This document shows positions 1-6,236 of a stretch of DNA of 7,216 bases, one piece after another; position 1 is the first letter of the stretch, and every line of letters begins with the position of its first letter. This stretch comes from Anaerolineae bacterium (lineage in GTDB: Bacteria; Chloroflexota; Anaerolineae; Aggregatilineales; UBA3940): positions 1 through 7,216 of the forward strand of contig JADZAD010000218.1 in the NCBI GenBank assembly GCA_020852775.1, given 5' to 3'. The translations under genes and the position numbers were made by a program. The notes under the pieces are model-generated. The model saw only the letters and a program-made list of their open reading frames with translations. It did not search any database and had not been told where the DNA came from.

Positions 1-109
1 CCTCCTGGGTCGCTTGAGTTGGTTGTACTGCATTTGTCACGCAGGCCACCGACATCACACCAGTGAACATAGCTGCCAGGCTGATCGTCAAAGGCCGATA
101 AGCGCACAT
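1..109 (-). CDS. Putative lipoprotein, 5' part only (runs off left edge)
   Basis: The reading frame opens with ATG at 109-107 and stays open for 36 codons to the window edge. The N-terminus begins MCAYRPLTISLAAMFTG and continues to VMSVAC followed by VTNAVQPTQATQE. This has the layout of a type II signal peptide: a basic residue, a hydrophobic core, then Cys23 preceded by S-V-A. The -3 position is Ser rather than the usual Leu, so the lipobox is imperfect. The region after the Cys is Thr/Gln-rich, as in a periplasmic or surface linker. A strong Shine-Dalgarno AGAGGA (plus-strand 118-123) sits 8 nt before the ATG and fixes the start. It is on the same strand as the ABC operon but about 660 nt beyond it, so it probably has its own promoter. 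I saw no convincing -35/-10 in 124-244. The function is unknown because the mature protein is outside the window. Lipidated HlyD/MacA-type adaptors have similar starts, but this is only a possibility. Confidence 0.6.
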   Translation of the reverse strand, partial: MCAYRPLTISLAAMFTGVMSVACVTNAVQPTQATQE

Positions 110-244
110 GGACCTTGTCCTCTCACGCGCCTCATAAGGGCACAACCGCTCTCACCGTCCCTTACACAATGGTACATCGAAATGTGTGTAGTGCGGGCGG
201 ATTCCTCGACACCTGAATTAGAGAGTATCATGAGACAGAGAGGT

Positions 245-401
245 GGGCTTCCAATATTCTGGTGATATTGGCAGTACGAGCTTTCCCCACGCAAGTCGGG
301 ATGTACGGGCTTCCAATATTTGAAGGATATTGGCAGTACGAGCTTTTCACACGCAGGTGGAGATGTGGGGCTTCCAATATTTTAAGTGTATTGGAAGCCC
401 C
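245..401. repeat. Three tandem ~62-bp repeats, each carrying a CCAATAT-N7-ATATTGG dyad
   Basis: Units start at 245, 307 and 368, each with GGGCTTCCAATATT. Each holds an inverted repeat with a constant 7-nt spacer: 251-257/265-271, 313-319/327-333 and 374-380/388-394, the last with one mismatch. Dyad centres are 62 and 61 bp apart, close to six helical turns. Units 1 and 2 also share the flanking text CAGTACGAGCTTT, then CACGCA, then GATGT, so these are true tandem duplications and not isolated palindromes. The array lies between the end of the ABC operon with its decayed lipoprotein copy and the lipoprotein gene starting at 109, on the minus strand. It could be an operator array for that gene, a transcript-end structure for the operon, or a REP-like element. 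The sequence does not decide between these. Confidence 0.8.
367..401. terminator. 13-bp perfect hairpin, possible factor-independent stop or mRNA 3' end structure
   Basis: GGGGCTTCCAATA at 367-379 is the exact reverse complement of 389-401, with a 9-nt loop. The left arm and the core of the right arm belong to the third repeat unit, but the right arm is extended to pair perfectly, unlike in units 1 and 2. Neither strand shows a U-run after the stem, so it does not meet the classical intrinsic-terminator definition. It is the strongest hairpin downstream of the minus-strand operon and may protect or end that transcript. It could equally be just another copy of the dyad. Confidence 0.4.
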
Positions 402-439
402 GGTGCCTGACGGCGGCTTTTCCGGGGTTGTCTGGTAGC

Positions 440-769
440 GGATGGACGTACTTGGTTACCGGATACCCTTGCCGAAAGGATAAGGGAAAGCATGTCACAG
501 GATTCCGGGAAAGATAGGGGAACCAGCGTGAGGCAGGTGTTGCGACCTGGTCTCTCACCCGCAAAGGACTGGATCGTGAAAGACGTATCGTCCGTCCTAC
601 CCGGCGAACATCCCGAGAGCCGTGGGCTGCTGCGTGGACAGTTCGCTGGCGGCCGCGGCCGCCAGCTGGACGTCCACCACCATAGAGTCGCTCGTCGGAG
701 CGCTCTGTGCGGAAGGCACCGACCCGGCCAGTTGCGTCGTGCCCGTGCGGAACTTTCGGGCGCCAGAGA
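440..769 (-). pseudogene. Decayed tandem copy of the adjacent DUF5666-like lipoprotein gene
   Basis: This stretch, directly behind the lipoprotein gene (770-1462), is a degenerate second copy of it. The clearest match is 563-614 against 1196-1246, about 44 of 52 positions identical with one inserted base. In the intact gene this encodes GMFAGWQDDTSFTIQSF. The copy reads GMFAG and then TAG, and because of the extra base the rest is out of frame, although QSF reappears in another frame. Before this, the copy reads SAQSAPTSDS, then LAAAAASELSTQQPTALGMFAG, against SAQSAPAGTP, then AAASGLPAEEPAAYGMFAG in the intact protein. A weaker trace, NQVRPSATRQPR near 440-490, may be what remains of the C-terminus (NQVTASVIVY...RQPR). 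No signal peptide or start codon was found. The outer limits are approximate, and the frameshift plus stop make a working product unlikely. Confidence 0.72.
645..666. repeat. Perfect 22-bp GC-only-core palindrome
   Basis: GCTGGCGGCCG at 645-655 is followed without a spacer by its exact reverse complement at 656-666. It contains two overlapping GCGGCCGC octamers. It lies in the decayed lipoprotein copy, where it encodes the Ala-rich run in the old frame. It may be chance from Ala codons or a small cruciform or hairpin element. Confidence 0.75.
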
Positions 770-1462
770 TTACCGCGGCTGGCGCATACCGCCCCCGTTG
801 CGGTAAACGATCACGCTCGCGGTCACCTGGTTGTTCTCCAACGTACCCCATACGGTGACCTGCGCTCCATCCATCATGGCCTCAAGCGACGTGACGGCGG
901 TGACGGCCTGCGGAAGCCTCGTGAAGCCGCTCTGCCCACCCATGCCGCCAGGGCCACCCGCCCCATCAGGCCAGTTGCCCGCATCGGTGCCAGGGGTTCC
1001 AGCCGGCCCGCCGGGGCCAGCACCGGAGGTACCCGCGAAGGGCGGCATACCTGGCGTCCCATCAGGGCTGTTTCTCTCAGGCATCACGGACACATCCTCA
1101 TAGAGGATCGTATCCGCCGTGACAAGCACAGCGATTGCACCGGTCTCGGCTGGGGCAGGAGTCATGGCCATGTCGTCACCACGCCCTCCCCGCCCGAAGG
1201 ACTGGATCGTGAAGGACGTGTCATCCTGCCATCCGGCGAACATCCCGTAGGCCGCAGGCTCCTCCGCAGGCAGTCCACTGGCTGCTGCAGGCGTCTGCGC
1301 CGTGGGAGTACCTGCCGGGGCGCTCTGGGCAGAAATGTCTGCGATGGCCGTATCCGGGGATTCTGCGGAACCCTCCGACAACGCGGGGGCGCTCGAACAG
1401 GCCGCCAGGCTCAGGGTGGCCACACAGGCCAGGGCAAGGCCCTTCAGGCCATCACTCTTCAT
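770..1462 (-). CDS. Gly/Pro-rich lipoprotein with DUF5666-like C-terminal domain
   Basis: This is the last gene of the minus-strand operon, 28 nt after the permease stop. I take ATG at 1462 as the start (230 aa). It is preceded by AAGAGAG at good spacing and begins MKSDGLKGLALACVATLSLAAC, an ideal lipoprotein signal with lipobox SLAAC and lipidated Cys22. A TTG seven codons upstream (1483) is also in frame but would put extra residues before the signal. Residues 23-72 are a Ser/Ala/Pro/Thr linker. Residues 73-90 (GMFAGWQDDTSFTIQSF) and 106-126 form one conserved block. Residues 131-179 are a Gly/Pro/Met-rich insertion including GGPGGMGG. Residues 180-221 (LPQAVTAVTSLEAMMDGAQVTVWG...NNQVTASVIVYR) resemble the small beta-barrel of DUF5666 proteins. 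The role is unknown. Its position argues for an extracytoplasmic accessory or substrate of the ABC transporter. A decayed duplicate lies directly downstream. Confidence 0.85.
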   Translation of the reverse strand: MKSDGLKGLALACVATLSLAACSSAPALSEGSAESPDTAIADISAQSAPAGTPTAQTPAAASGLPAEEPAAYGMFAGWQDDTSFTIQSFGRGGRGDDMAMTPAPAETGAIAVLVTADTILYEDVSVMPERNSPDGTPGMPPFAGTSGAGPGGPAGTPGTDAGNWPDGAGGPGGMGGQSGFTRLPQAVTAVTSLEAMMDGAQVTVWGTLENNQVTASVIVYRNGGGMRQPR

Positions 1463-1490
1463 CGGGAACTCTCTTTGCGTCAACTGCGCG

Positions 1491-2822
1491 CTATTCAGAC
1501 CGGAGCGCGCGTACCGGGTCTAGCTGGACGGCACGGAAGGCAGGGTAGATACCTGCGATCAGCCCGATCACCAGCGAGAAGACAATCGCGAAAACAGGCA
1601 GCCATAACGGTGTTACCACCAGCGTAGTGCCGCTCTCCGTGCCCACCACGGCGCTGGCGACCACGCCGATAATCTGTGCCAGCACCAGACCCACGATCAC
1701 ACCGATCACACCGCCGATCACACCGATCGCGCTGGCCTCGGCGAGAAAGACCGCCATCACGTCACGGTTGCGCGCACCGATCGCTTTCATCAGCCCGATC
1801 TCACGGGTGCGTTCCAGCACCGACATCACCATAGTGTTGGCGATGCCGATCGCCGCGACCAGCAGCGCGATCGAGGCAACGCCCCCCAGTACCGCCTCGA
1901 TAATCGCGTAGACGCTGTTCAGACTCTCGACGATCGAGGTGGTGGACATGGTGAAGTAGCCGCGGTTGGTAATTTCCTCGGTGACGGCCAGCGTCACATC
2001 GGCGTCCTGCTCGGCGATCACCATCACCTGCGAGTAACCGTCCTGTACCCAGTTGGGGCGTTCCTGTCGTGACCACGCCAGCAGGCTGTCAAGGTCCTTC
2101 ATCGACATGTAGATGTTGTAGTCTTCGTTGCCCCCGGAGGAGGCCAGCACCCCGGCCACCCGCAGACGCACCGTGCGGTTCTCCTGTCCGTCTTCGGACA
2201 TGCGGGTCAGTTCAAGCTGGATCGTCTTACCGTAGAGGTCAAGCGCTTCGGTGGTGCTCTCGGTGTCGCTCGCCTGAGCGCCCGGCCCGAACATCATACG
2301 CGGGCCACCGGTGGGGCCACCACCCTGCCCCTGGTCCGAGTCGCTGGCTTCGCTGAAGCCTGAGCCTACACCTGAACCGATGATCACCGCACCTGCCCCC
2401 AGCGTCGCGCTGCCCTCGCTCAGTTCGAAGTTCATGTCTGGCAGGACAAGCGGGTCGATCCCGTAAATGCTGCCGAAGCCCTCAAGCCGGTTGTATTTCA
2501 GGACGGACTGACCGCTGAACTGTTCGTAAGGCGTCACCGCGACGACGCCATCGATATCTTCAAGATCATTGATCGCGCTGGGAGTCAGCCCCTCCGCCGT
2601 CGAATCGCCCCCGAAGCGGCTGCCGGAAAACACAGTGATCTGGTTCAGACTGCCGAACTGCGAGAAGTTATCAACGGTGCTCGCCTGCAGCCCGGACGAG
2701 AGCGATATCAGGATGACGATCGCCGCGGTGCCGATCACAACGCCCATCATCGTCATCACTACACGCCCGCGCATGCGGTTCAGGTTAGCTACAACCAGCA
2801 GAAACAGGTCGCGCAGTTTCAT
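1491..2822 (-). CDS. MacB/FtsX-type ABC transporter permease
   Basis: The 443-aa protein has the MacB_PCD plus FtsX architecture. One N-terminal membrane segment (about 23-43) is followed by a large extracytoplasmic domain (about 45-303), then three membrane segments (about 307-333, 364-394 and 405-427). Family signatures are the coupling region ERTREIGLMKAIGARNRDV (337-355) and the C-terminal GIYPAFRAVQLDPVRALRSE. The family uses ATP hydrolysis on a partner ATPase to move the periplasmic domain, exporting lipoproteins, peptides or drugs or passing a mechanical signal, rather than pumping through the membrane. Length and fold fit a stand-alone permease, with the ATPase encoded separately at 5278-4547. 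The extracytoplasmic domain has an odd low-complexity insert, residues 161-185, with GQGGGPTGGPRMMFGPG. The start at 2822 follows the CARDB gene stop by 9 nt with only a weak AGG ribosome site, suggesting translational coupling. The substrate cannot be told from sequence. Confidence 0.93.
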   Translation of the reverse strand: MKLRDLFLLVVANLNRMRGRVVMTMMGVVIGTAAIVILISLSSGLQASTVDNFSQFGSLNQITVFSGSRFGGDSTAEGLTPSAINDLEDIDGVVAVTPYEQFSGQSVLKYNRLEGFGSIYGIDPLVLPDMNFELSEGSATLGAGAVIIGSGVGSGFSEASDSDQGQGGGPTGGPRMMFGPGAQASDTESTTEALDLYGKTIQLELTRMSEDGQENRTVRLRVAGVLASSGGNEDYNIYMSMKDLDSLLAWSRQERPNWVQDGYSQVMVIAEQDADVTLAVTEEITNRGYFTMSTTSIVESLNSVYAIIEAVLGGVASIALLVAAIGIANTMVMSVLERTREIGLMKAIGARNRDVMAVFLAEASAIGVIGGVIGVIVGLVLAQIIGVVASAVVGTESGTTLVVTPLWLPVFAIVFSLVIGLIAGIYPAFRAVQLDPVRALRSE

Positions 2823-2831
2823 GGCGTCGGC

Positions 2832-4550
2832 CTATTCGGTCGCTGTGGAGGTGCCAGCTCCACTGCCGGGCAGTGTGCCGCCCATCGGCAGGCCACCCAT
2901 CCCGCGGTCACGCACCGCGATCCCGAAGAAGCCCAGCAGCGCCTGTTTGATGCGCTCCCAGACCGTCATGTCCTCGCTGGACATCTCGGGGAAGCCAGCC
3001 CCACCTGGGCCGGTGTTCTCTGGCGCAGAGACAGTGACATCCTTCACTGTGAAGGTCATTTCGGAGGTGTAAGTCTGTACCTGCTGGAAGGCGTCCAGAT
3101 AGTTCACGGCGATGGTGACAATGGCCGTGCCCGCCTCGTCCGCCTCCGCATTGGCCACCAATGACCCGGAGGTACCGCTGTCGAGCTCACCCATGTAGGT
3201 CTGCCCATTCGTGATGACCAGCTTATCGCTGGTGACCTCAACGGTGTTGACGTTGACCGCCTGTGTGCCGATATTGATGACCTGTATAGGGAGCTCAAAG
3301 GAATCCCCGACCGTGATCGTCTCCGGGATGGTGTCGAACAGGCTGATGTATAGCACGGGCGGCACATCGACGCGCACACTCAGCGACTCGGTCTCGGTAT
3401 GCTGGATGTTGTAATCATCGGTGTACGTCATCTCGAACTCAACCGGCACAATCCCGGCCGCGGCGTCCCCCAGCACGGCGATGTCGTAACTCGCTGCTGC
3501 GGTTGCTCCGGCACCTATCTGCTCTATGTAGCGCTCGTTGCTGCTCATCACGGCTAGGATGTCTGCGCTGGCAGTGGGCACGTTCAGGCGGATGACCACC
3601 TGCCGCGCCCCGGCCCCGCTGACGTTTCGCAGATTGATACTGAGTGTAGCCGAGGTTCCCGGCACCAGTTGAGCCGGATTCACGGTCTGAGAGTCGATGA
3701 TCAGGTTCGGCAGAATGCTGAGTGTTGGCGTCGGCGTGAGTGTCGAGGCGTACTGTCCGGCTTCAAGGCTCAGAGTGGACGTATCGGAATACTCCTTGCC
3801 GTAGTCGTCGAAGTAGCGGATCTTGATGTCTACCACCGCCTCGTAGCCTGAGAGGTTGCTTGCCACCCGCAGCGGCTGGATGAAGTGTGCCGTCGACCCG
3901 GCGGTGATGTCCCCGAGTGAGCGCAGGCCCCCGGTATCCCGCGGGATCAGGTCATTGCCGGTGAACGCGATTGTCACGTCGCGCGCCGTGTTCTGGCCGG
4001 TGTTCTGGACCGTGATATCAAAGTCGATGTCCTGCCCCGGATAGATGACGGTCGAACTCGCACCGTAGGCCAGTACGGTGACCAGCGGACGAGCGAACAT
4101 CGTCGGTGTCACGGTCGCCGTCGGAGCCGCCGTCGGAGCGGGTGTCATGATGATCAGTTGGAGTGGGCTCCCTGTCGCGGCATTCGCACCAGAATCCGCC
4201 ACGGAGATTGTGTAGACGGTACCGTTGATCTCCGCCGGGAGGCCGGCCGCAACGACCGCCGTAATCTGCCCGGAAGCGATGTTGGTGACGTTCAGCAGCG
4301 CCGTATAGGCCCCCTGATTGATCCTGACAATGGGCGGCGCGGCGGTCGTGAAGCCTGCGCCGTTGATTGTGACAGAGGTGTTGACGGCGTTGCTGATCGC
4401 TGAGGGGGTCATGGTGGTCACACAGGAGGTGGCGGGAGCAACAGGGGTACAGGCCTGAGCGTGGGTGGTCTGGGCGACACCTGTCACCAGTACGCCCAGC
4501 ATGGCAATGACGCCAAGGCCGGGGAACAGCTTGCGGTACTGCCTTCTCAT
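2832..4550 (-). CDS. Secreted IPT/TIG + triple CARDB-like domain protein
   Basis: This 572-aa product starts at an ATGA overlap with the ATPase gene. A Sec signal peptide (RRQYRK, hydrophobic core, then HAQA, cleavage near residue 33) leads into an IPT/TIG-like Ig domain (about 43-135; TMTPSAISN, VTINGAGF). A Thr/Pro linker follows (137-150). Three CARDB-like beta-sandwich repeats come next: about 152-265 (VTVQNTGQNTARDV), 280-395 (SINLRNVSGAGARQV) and 398-505 (PIQVINIGTQAVNV). The second and third are preceded by PTPT or short Pro linkers. The first two end in the related motifs RYFDDYG and TYTDDYN, the third in NYLDAFQ. The C-terminus has an amphipathic stretch, WERIKQALLGFFGIAV (531-546), then a Gly/Met-rich tail with RGMGGLPMGG. 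CARDB domains are known as adhesion or scaffold modules. COG1361-type CARDB proteins are known next to MacB-like transporters, where the role is unproven. Here it may act as an adaptor or as the exported cargo. Two Cys (34 and 43) could form a disulfide. Confidence 0.85.
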   Translation of the reverse strand: MRRQYRKLFPGLGVIAMLGVLVTGVAQTTHAQACTPVAPATSCVTTMTPSAISNAVNTSVTINGAGFTTAAPPIVRINQGAYTALLNVTNIASGQITAVVAAGLPAEINGTVYTISVADSGANAATGSPLQLIIMTPAPTAAPTATVTPTMFARPLVTVLAYGASSTVIYPGQDIDFDITVQNTGQNTARDVTIAFTGNDLIPRDTGGLRSLGDITAGSTAHFIQPLRVASNLSGYEAVVDIKIRYFDDYGKEYSDTSTLSLEAGQYASTLTPTPTLSILPNLIIDSQTVNPAQLVPGTSATLSINLRNVSGAGARQVVIRLNVPTASADILAVMSSNERYIEQIGAGATAAASYDIAVLGDAAAGIVPVEFEMTYTDDYNIQHTETESLSVRVDVPPVLYISLFDTIPETITVGDSFELPIQVINIGTQAVNVNTVEVTSDKLVITNGQTYMGELDSGTSGSLVANAEADEAGTAIVTIAVNYLDAFQQVQTYTSEMTFTVKDVTVSAPENTGPGGAGFPEMSSEDMTVWERIKQALLGFFGIAVRDRGMGGLPMGGTLPGSGAGTSTATE

Positions 4551-5278
4551 GAGAGGGACTCCTCAGTGGGCGATAGTTCGGGGTCAGGGTTAGTCTGCGC
4601 GTTTTCGACGTCTTCGACGATCCGGCCATCCAGCATGTGGATCGTACGCGTGCCATACTCAGCCACGCGCGGGTCATGGGTCACGATGATCAGGGTCTGT
4701 CCGGTACGGTTCAAGCGTACAAAAAGGTTGAGGATCTCGGCCCCGGTCTTTGAATCGAGGTTACCGGTTGGCTCATCACCCAGCAGGATATGCGGCTGGT
4801 TGATCAGGCTGCGCGCCACCGCTACACGCTGCTGCTGACCACCGGACATCTCCGTCGGGTGGTGATGCAGGCGATCGCCAAGACCCAGTTCAGTGAGCAG
4901 GTTACCGGCACGGTGGCGGCGCTCCTCCGGGGAAACACCCGTAAAGACGAGCGGGAATTCCACGTTCTGTGCCGCAGTGAAAGTCGGGATCAGGTTGTAC
5001 GACTGAAATACAAAGCCCACTTCGTGCTGGCGATACAGCGCGAGGCCGTTCTCGTCCAGTTCAGAAAGGCGGTGGCCAGCGACCACGATTGAGCCGTCCG
5101 TGGGTTTGTCCAGCCCACCCAGCATATTGAGCAGCGTACTCTTCCCGGAGCCGCTCGGACCCATCAGACAGAGGAACTCACCCTGCTCAATCGTCAGATT
5201 GACGCCATCCAGGGCTCGCACCACCGTATCGCCCATGACGTAATAGCGCCGCAGGCCGCGAATCTCGATCAATGCCAT
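4547..5278 (-). CDS. ABC transporter ATP-binding protein, LolD/MacB (FtsE-like) class
   Basis: The 243-aa protein has every nucleotide-binding element intact: Walker A GPSGSGKST (40-48), Q-loop FVFQSYNL (89-96), signature MSGGQQQR (144-151), Walker B ILLGDEP with catalytic Glu169, D-loop NLDSKTG (173-179) and H-loop His201 in IVTHDPR. The segments GGLDKPTDGSI and GFVFQSYNLIPTFTAAQNVEFPL are typical of the LolD/MacB branch that pairs with FtsX-type permeases. It acts as a cytoplasmic dimer, powering the permease encoded two genes later. The start at 5278 has GGGAG 8 nt upstream, overlapping the stop of the Yip1-like gene. The stop overlaps the next start as ATGA, so the two are translationally coupled. 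The acidic C-terminal tail (after 220) is not part of the core fold. Subfamily placement is by motif, and the exact substrate class is open. Confidence 0.96.
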   Translation of the reverse strand: MALIEIRGLRRYYVMGDTVVRALDGVNLTIEQGEFLCLMGPSGSGKSTLLNMLGGLDKPTDGSIVVAGHRLSELDENGLALYRQHEVGFVFQSYNLIPTFTAAQNVEFPLVFTGVSPEERRHRAGNLLTELGLGDRLHHHPTEMSGGQQQRVAVARSLINQPHILLGDEPTGNLDSKTGAEILNLFVRLNRTGQTLIIVTHDPRVAEYGTRTIHMLDGRIVEDVENAQTNPDPELSPTEESLS

Positions 5279-5290
5279 CGAACAAGCTCC

Positions 5291-6139
5291 CTAGAAACGC
5301 GGCCCACCCATGCCACCGGGGCCTCCGCCCATGCCGGGGACACCACGTCCACCCCCGATACCGCCGAACAGGCCAGAAAGGGCGCTCAGGGCAAGATTCA
5401 GACCAACTGCGGCGGCGGCGGCAAAGAGCAGGTAAATCAGCACGACGGTGATGCTCTTGCCTGTACTGAGGCGTGCCATCACCGTCACACCGATCACCAG
5501 TAGAATGGCACTCCAGAGAAGGTAGATATCGAACTGGCCCAGCAGCAGGTTCAGCACCGGCATCGAGGCGGCTTCCGACATCGTCAGGACACCGCTGAAG
5601 CCCGCCGCGATAGTCTGCCCGGTAACCAGAGCTACTGCCGCATGCACCACCTGTCGCAGGATAAGCGGCACGCTCGACCAGATCGATACGGCCAGCATCT
5701 GGCGGAAACGAACCTTGCCGCCCATGATCAAGCTCGTACCGAACAGGACGACGGCGCACAGAAAGTACCCCGTGACCGAGCCAATGATACTAGTGAGCGC
5801 TGACAGACCCACACTCACCAGTATCATGCTCGACATGGAGGTAGCCGGGGCGACTGAGTCCGCGGTCCCGGTGGTGGCCATTTGCGGCATGACATCTGCC
5901 CTCCCAGCGAAGCTCACCAGCGCAACGGCTATTGTCACGACCAGCATGAGCAGGACAACCACCCAGTTGTGCGTCCGCCTGAGGTCATGCATGCGTTCAA
6001 ACATCGCGTGGGGGCGCAGTAGAACGCCCCCCATAATCTTCCACACGCTTATCCGGGTGGGTACCTCGGTCTCAGACACGATGGTCTGGTCCGTCGTCTG
6101 GTCTGGCGTGGAAGAAAGAGGAATGAGTTCTACACTCAT
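5291..6139 (-). CDS. Yip1-like (YIP1 family) integral membrane protein
   Basis: This is the first gene of the operon, 282 aa. A soluble N-terminus (1-56) contains the Yip1-typical entry WKIMGGVLLRPHAMFERM, in which a Pro-rich motif precedes the first helix. Five hydrophobic segments follow, at about 58-77, 105-138, 148-174, 202-222 and 229-253. The C-terminus (257-282) is a Gly/Met/Pro-rich tail ending MGGGPGGMGGPRF. Bacterial YIP1-domain proteins are polytopic membrane proteins of unclear role that often sit beside ABC transporter genes. I infer a membrane partner or assembly factor for the complex encoded downstream. The start at 6139 has GGAG 8 nt upstream. A CATAAT -10-like hexamer (plus-strand 6206-6211) lies some 70 nt upstream, but it lacks a good -35, so the operon promoter is not fixed. 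The family call rests on topology and the entry motif, so it is less certain than the ATPase. Confidence 0.78.
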   Translation of the reverse strand: MSVELIPLSSTPDQTTDQTIVSETEVPTRISVWKIMGGVLLRPHAMFERMHDLRRTHNWVVVLLMLVVTIAVALVSFAGRADVMPQMATTGTADSVAPATSMSSMILVSVGLSALTSIIGSVTGYFLCAVVLFGTSLIMGGKVRFRQMLAVSIWSSVPLILRQVVHAAVALVTGQTIAAGFSGVLTMSEAASMPVLNLLLGQFDIYLLWSAILLVIGVTVMARLSTGKSITVVLIYLLFAAAAAVGLNLALSALSGLFGGIGGGRGVPGMGGGPGGMGGPRF

Positions 6140-6236
6140 GGTGACTACTCCAAGGACGGACTTACAGGGCCAGCATCCATGAGCGTACCGATAATCTGTT
6201 CAAGAATTATGAAGGCGGTATTCAGATCGTGTTGCC

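Noticed and set aside
14..265. Plus-strand open frame of 83 codons at the left edge
   Set aside because: It lies opposite the better-supported lipoprotein start at 109, which has a Shine-Dalgarno and signal peptide; the translation has no domain.
245..401. CRISPR array
   Set aside because: Only three units; the conserved part extends across most of the 62-bp period, so there are no unique spacers between fixed repeats, and no cas gene is present.
1462..1483. TTG start for the lipoprotein at 1483
   Set aside because: It adds MTQREFP before a complete signal peptide, and the ribosome site AAGAGAG is correctly spaced for ATG at 1462 instead.
707..1627. Long plus-strand open frame (306 codons) opposite the lipoprotein gene
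   Set aside because: It is antisense to a gene with a clear lipoprotein signal and DUF5666-like end. The translation is Arg/Gly/His-rich with no domain, as expected for the mirror of GC-rich coding DNA.
2569..3072. Plus-strand open frame of 167 codons
   Set aside because: It spans the junction of the permease and CARDB genes on the opposite strand and has no ribosome site or recognisable motif.
4018..4677. Minus-strand open frame of 219 codons overlapping the ATPase and CARDB genes
   Set aside because: It is a register-shifted shadow of two well-supported genes, with Arg/His/Asp-rich composition.
5187..5759. Minus-strand open frame of 190 codons over the Yip1-like gene
   Set aside because: It overlaps the C-terminal half of the Yip1-like gene and the ATPase start in another register; it has no hydrophobic segments or motif.
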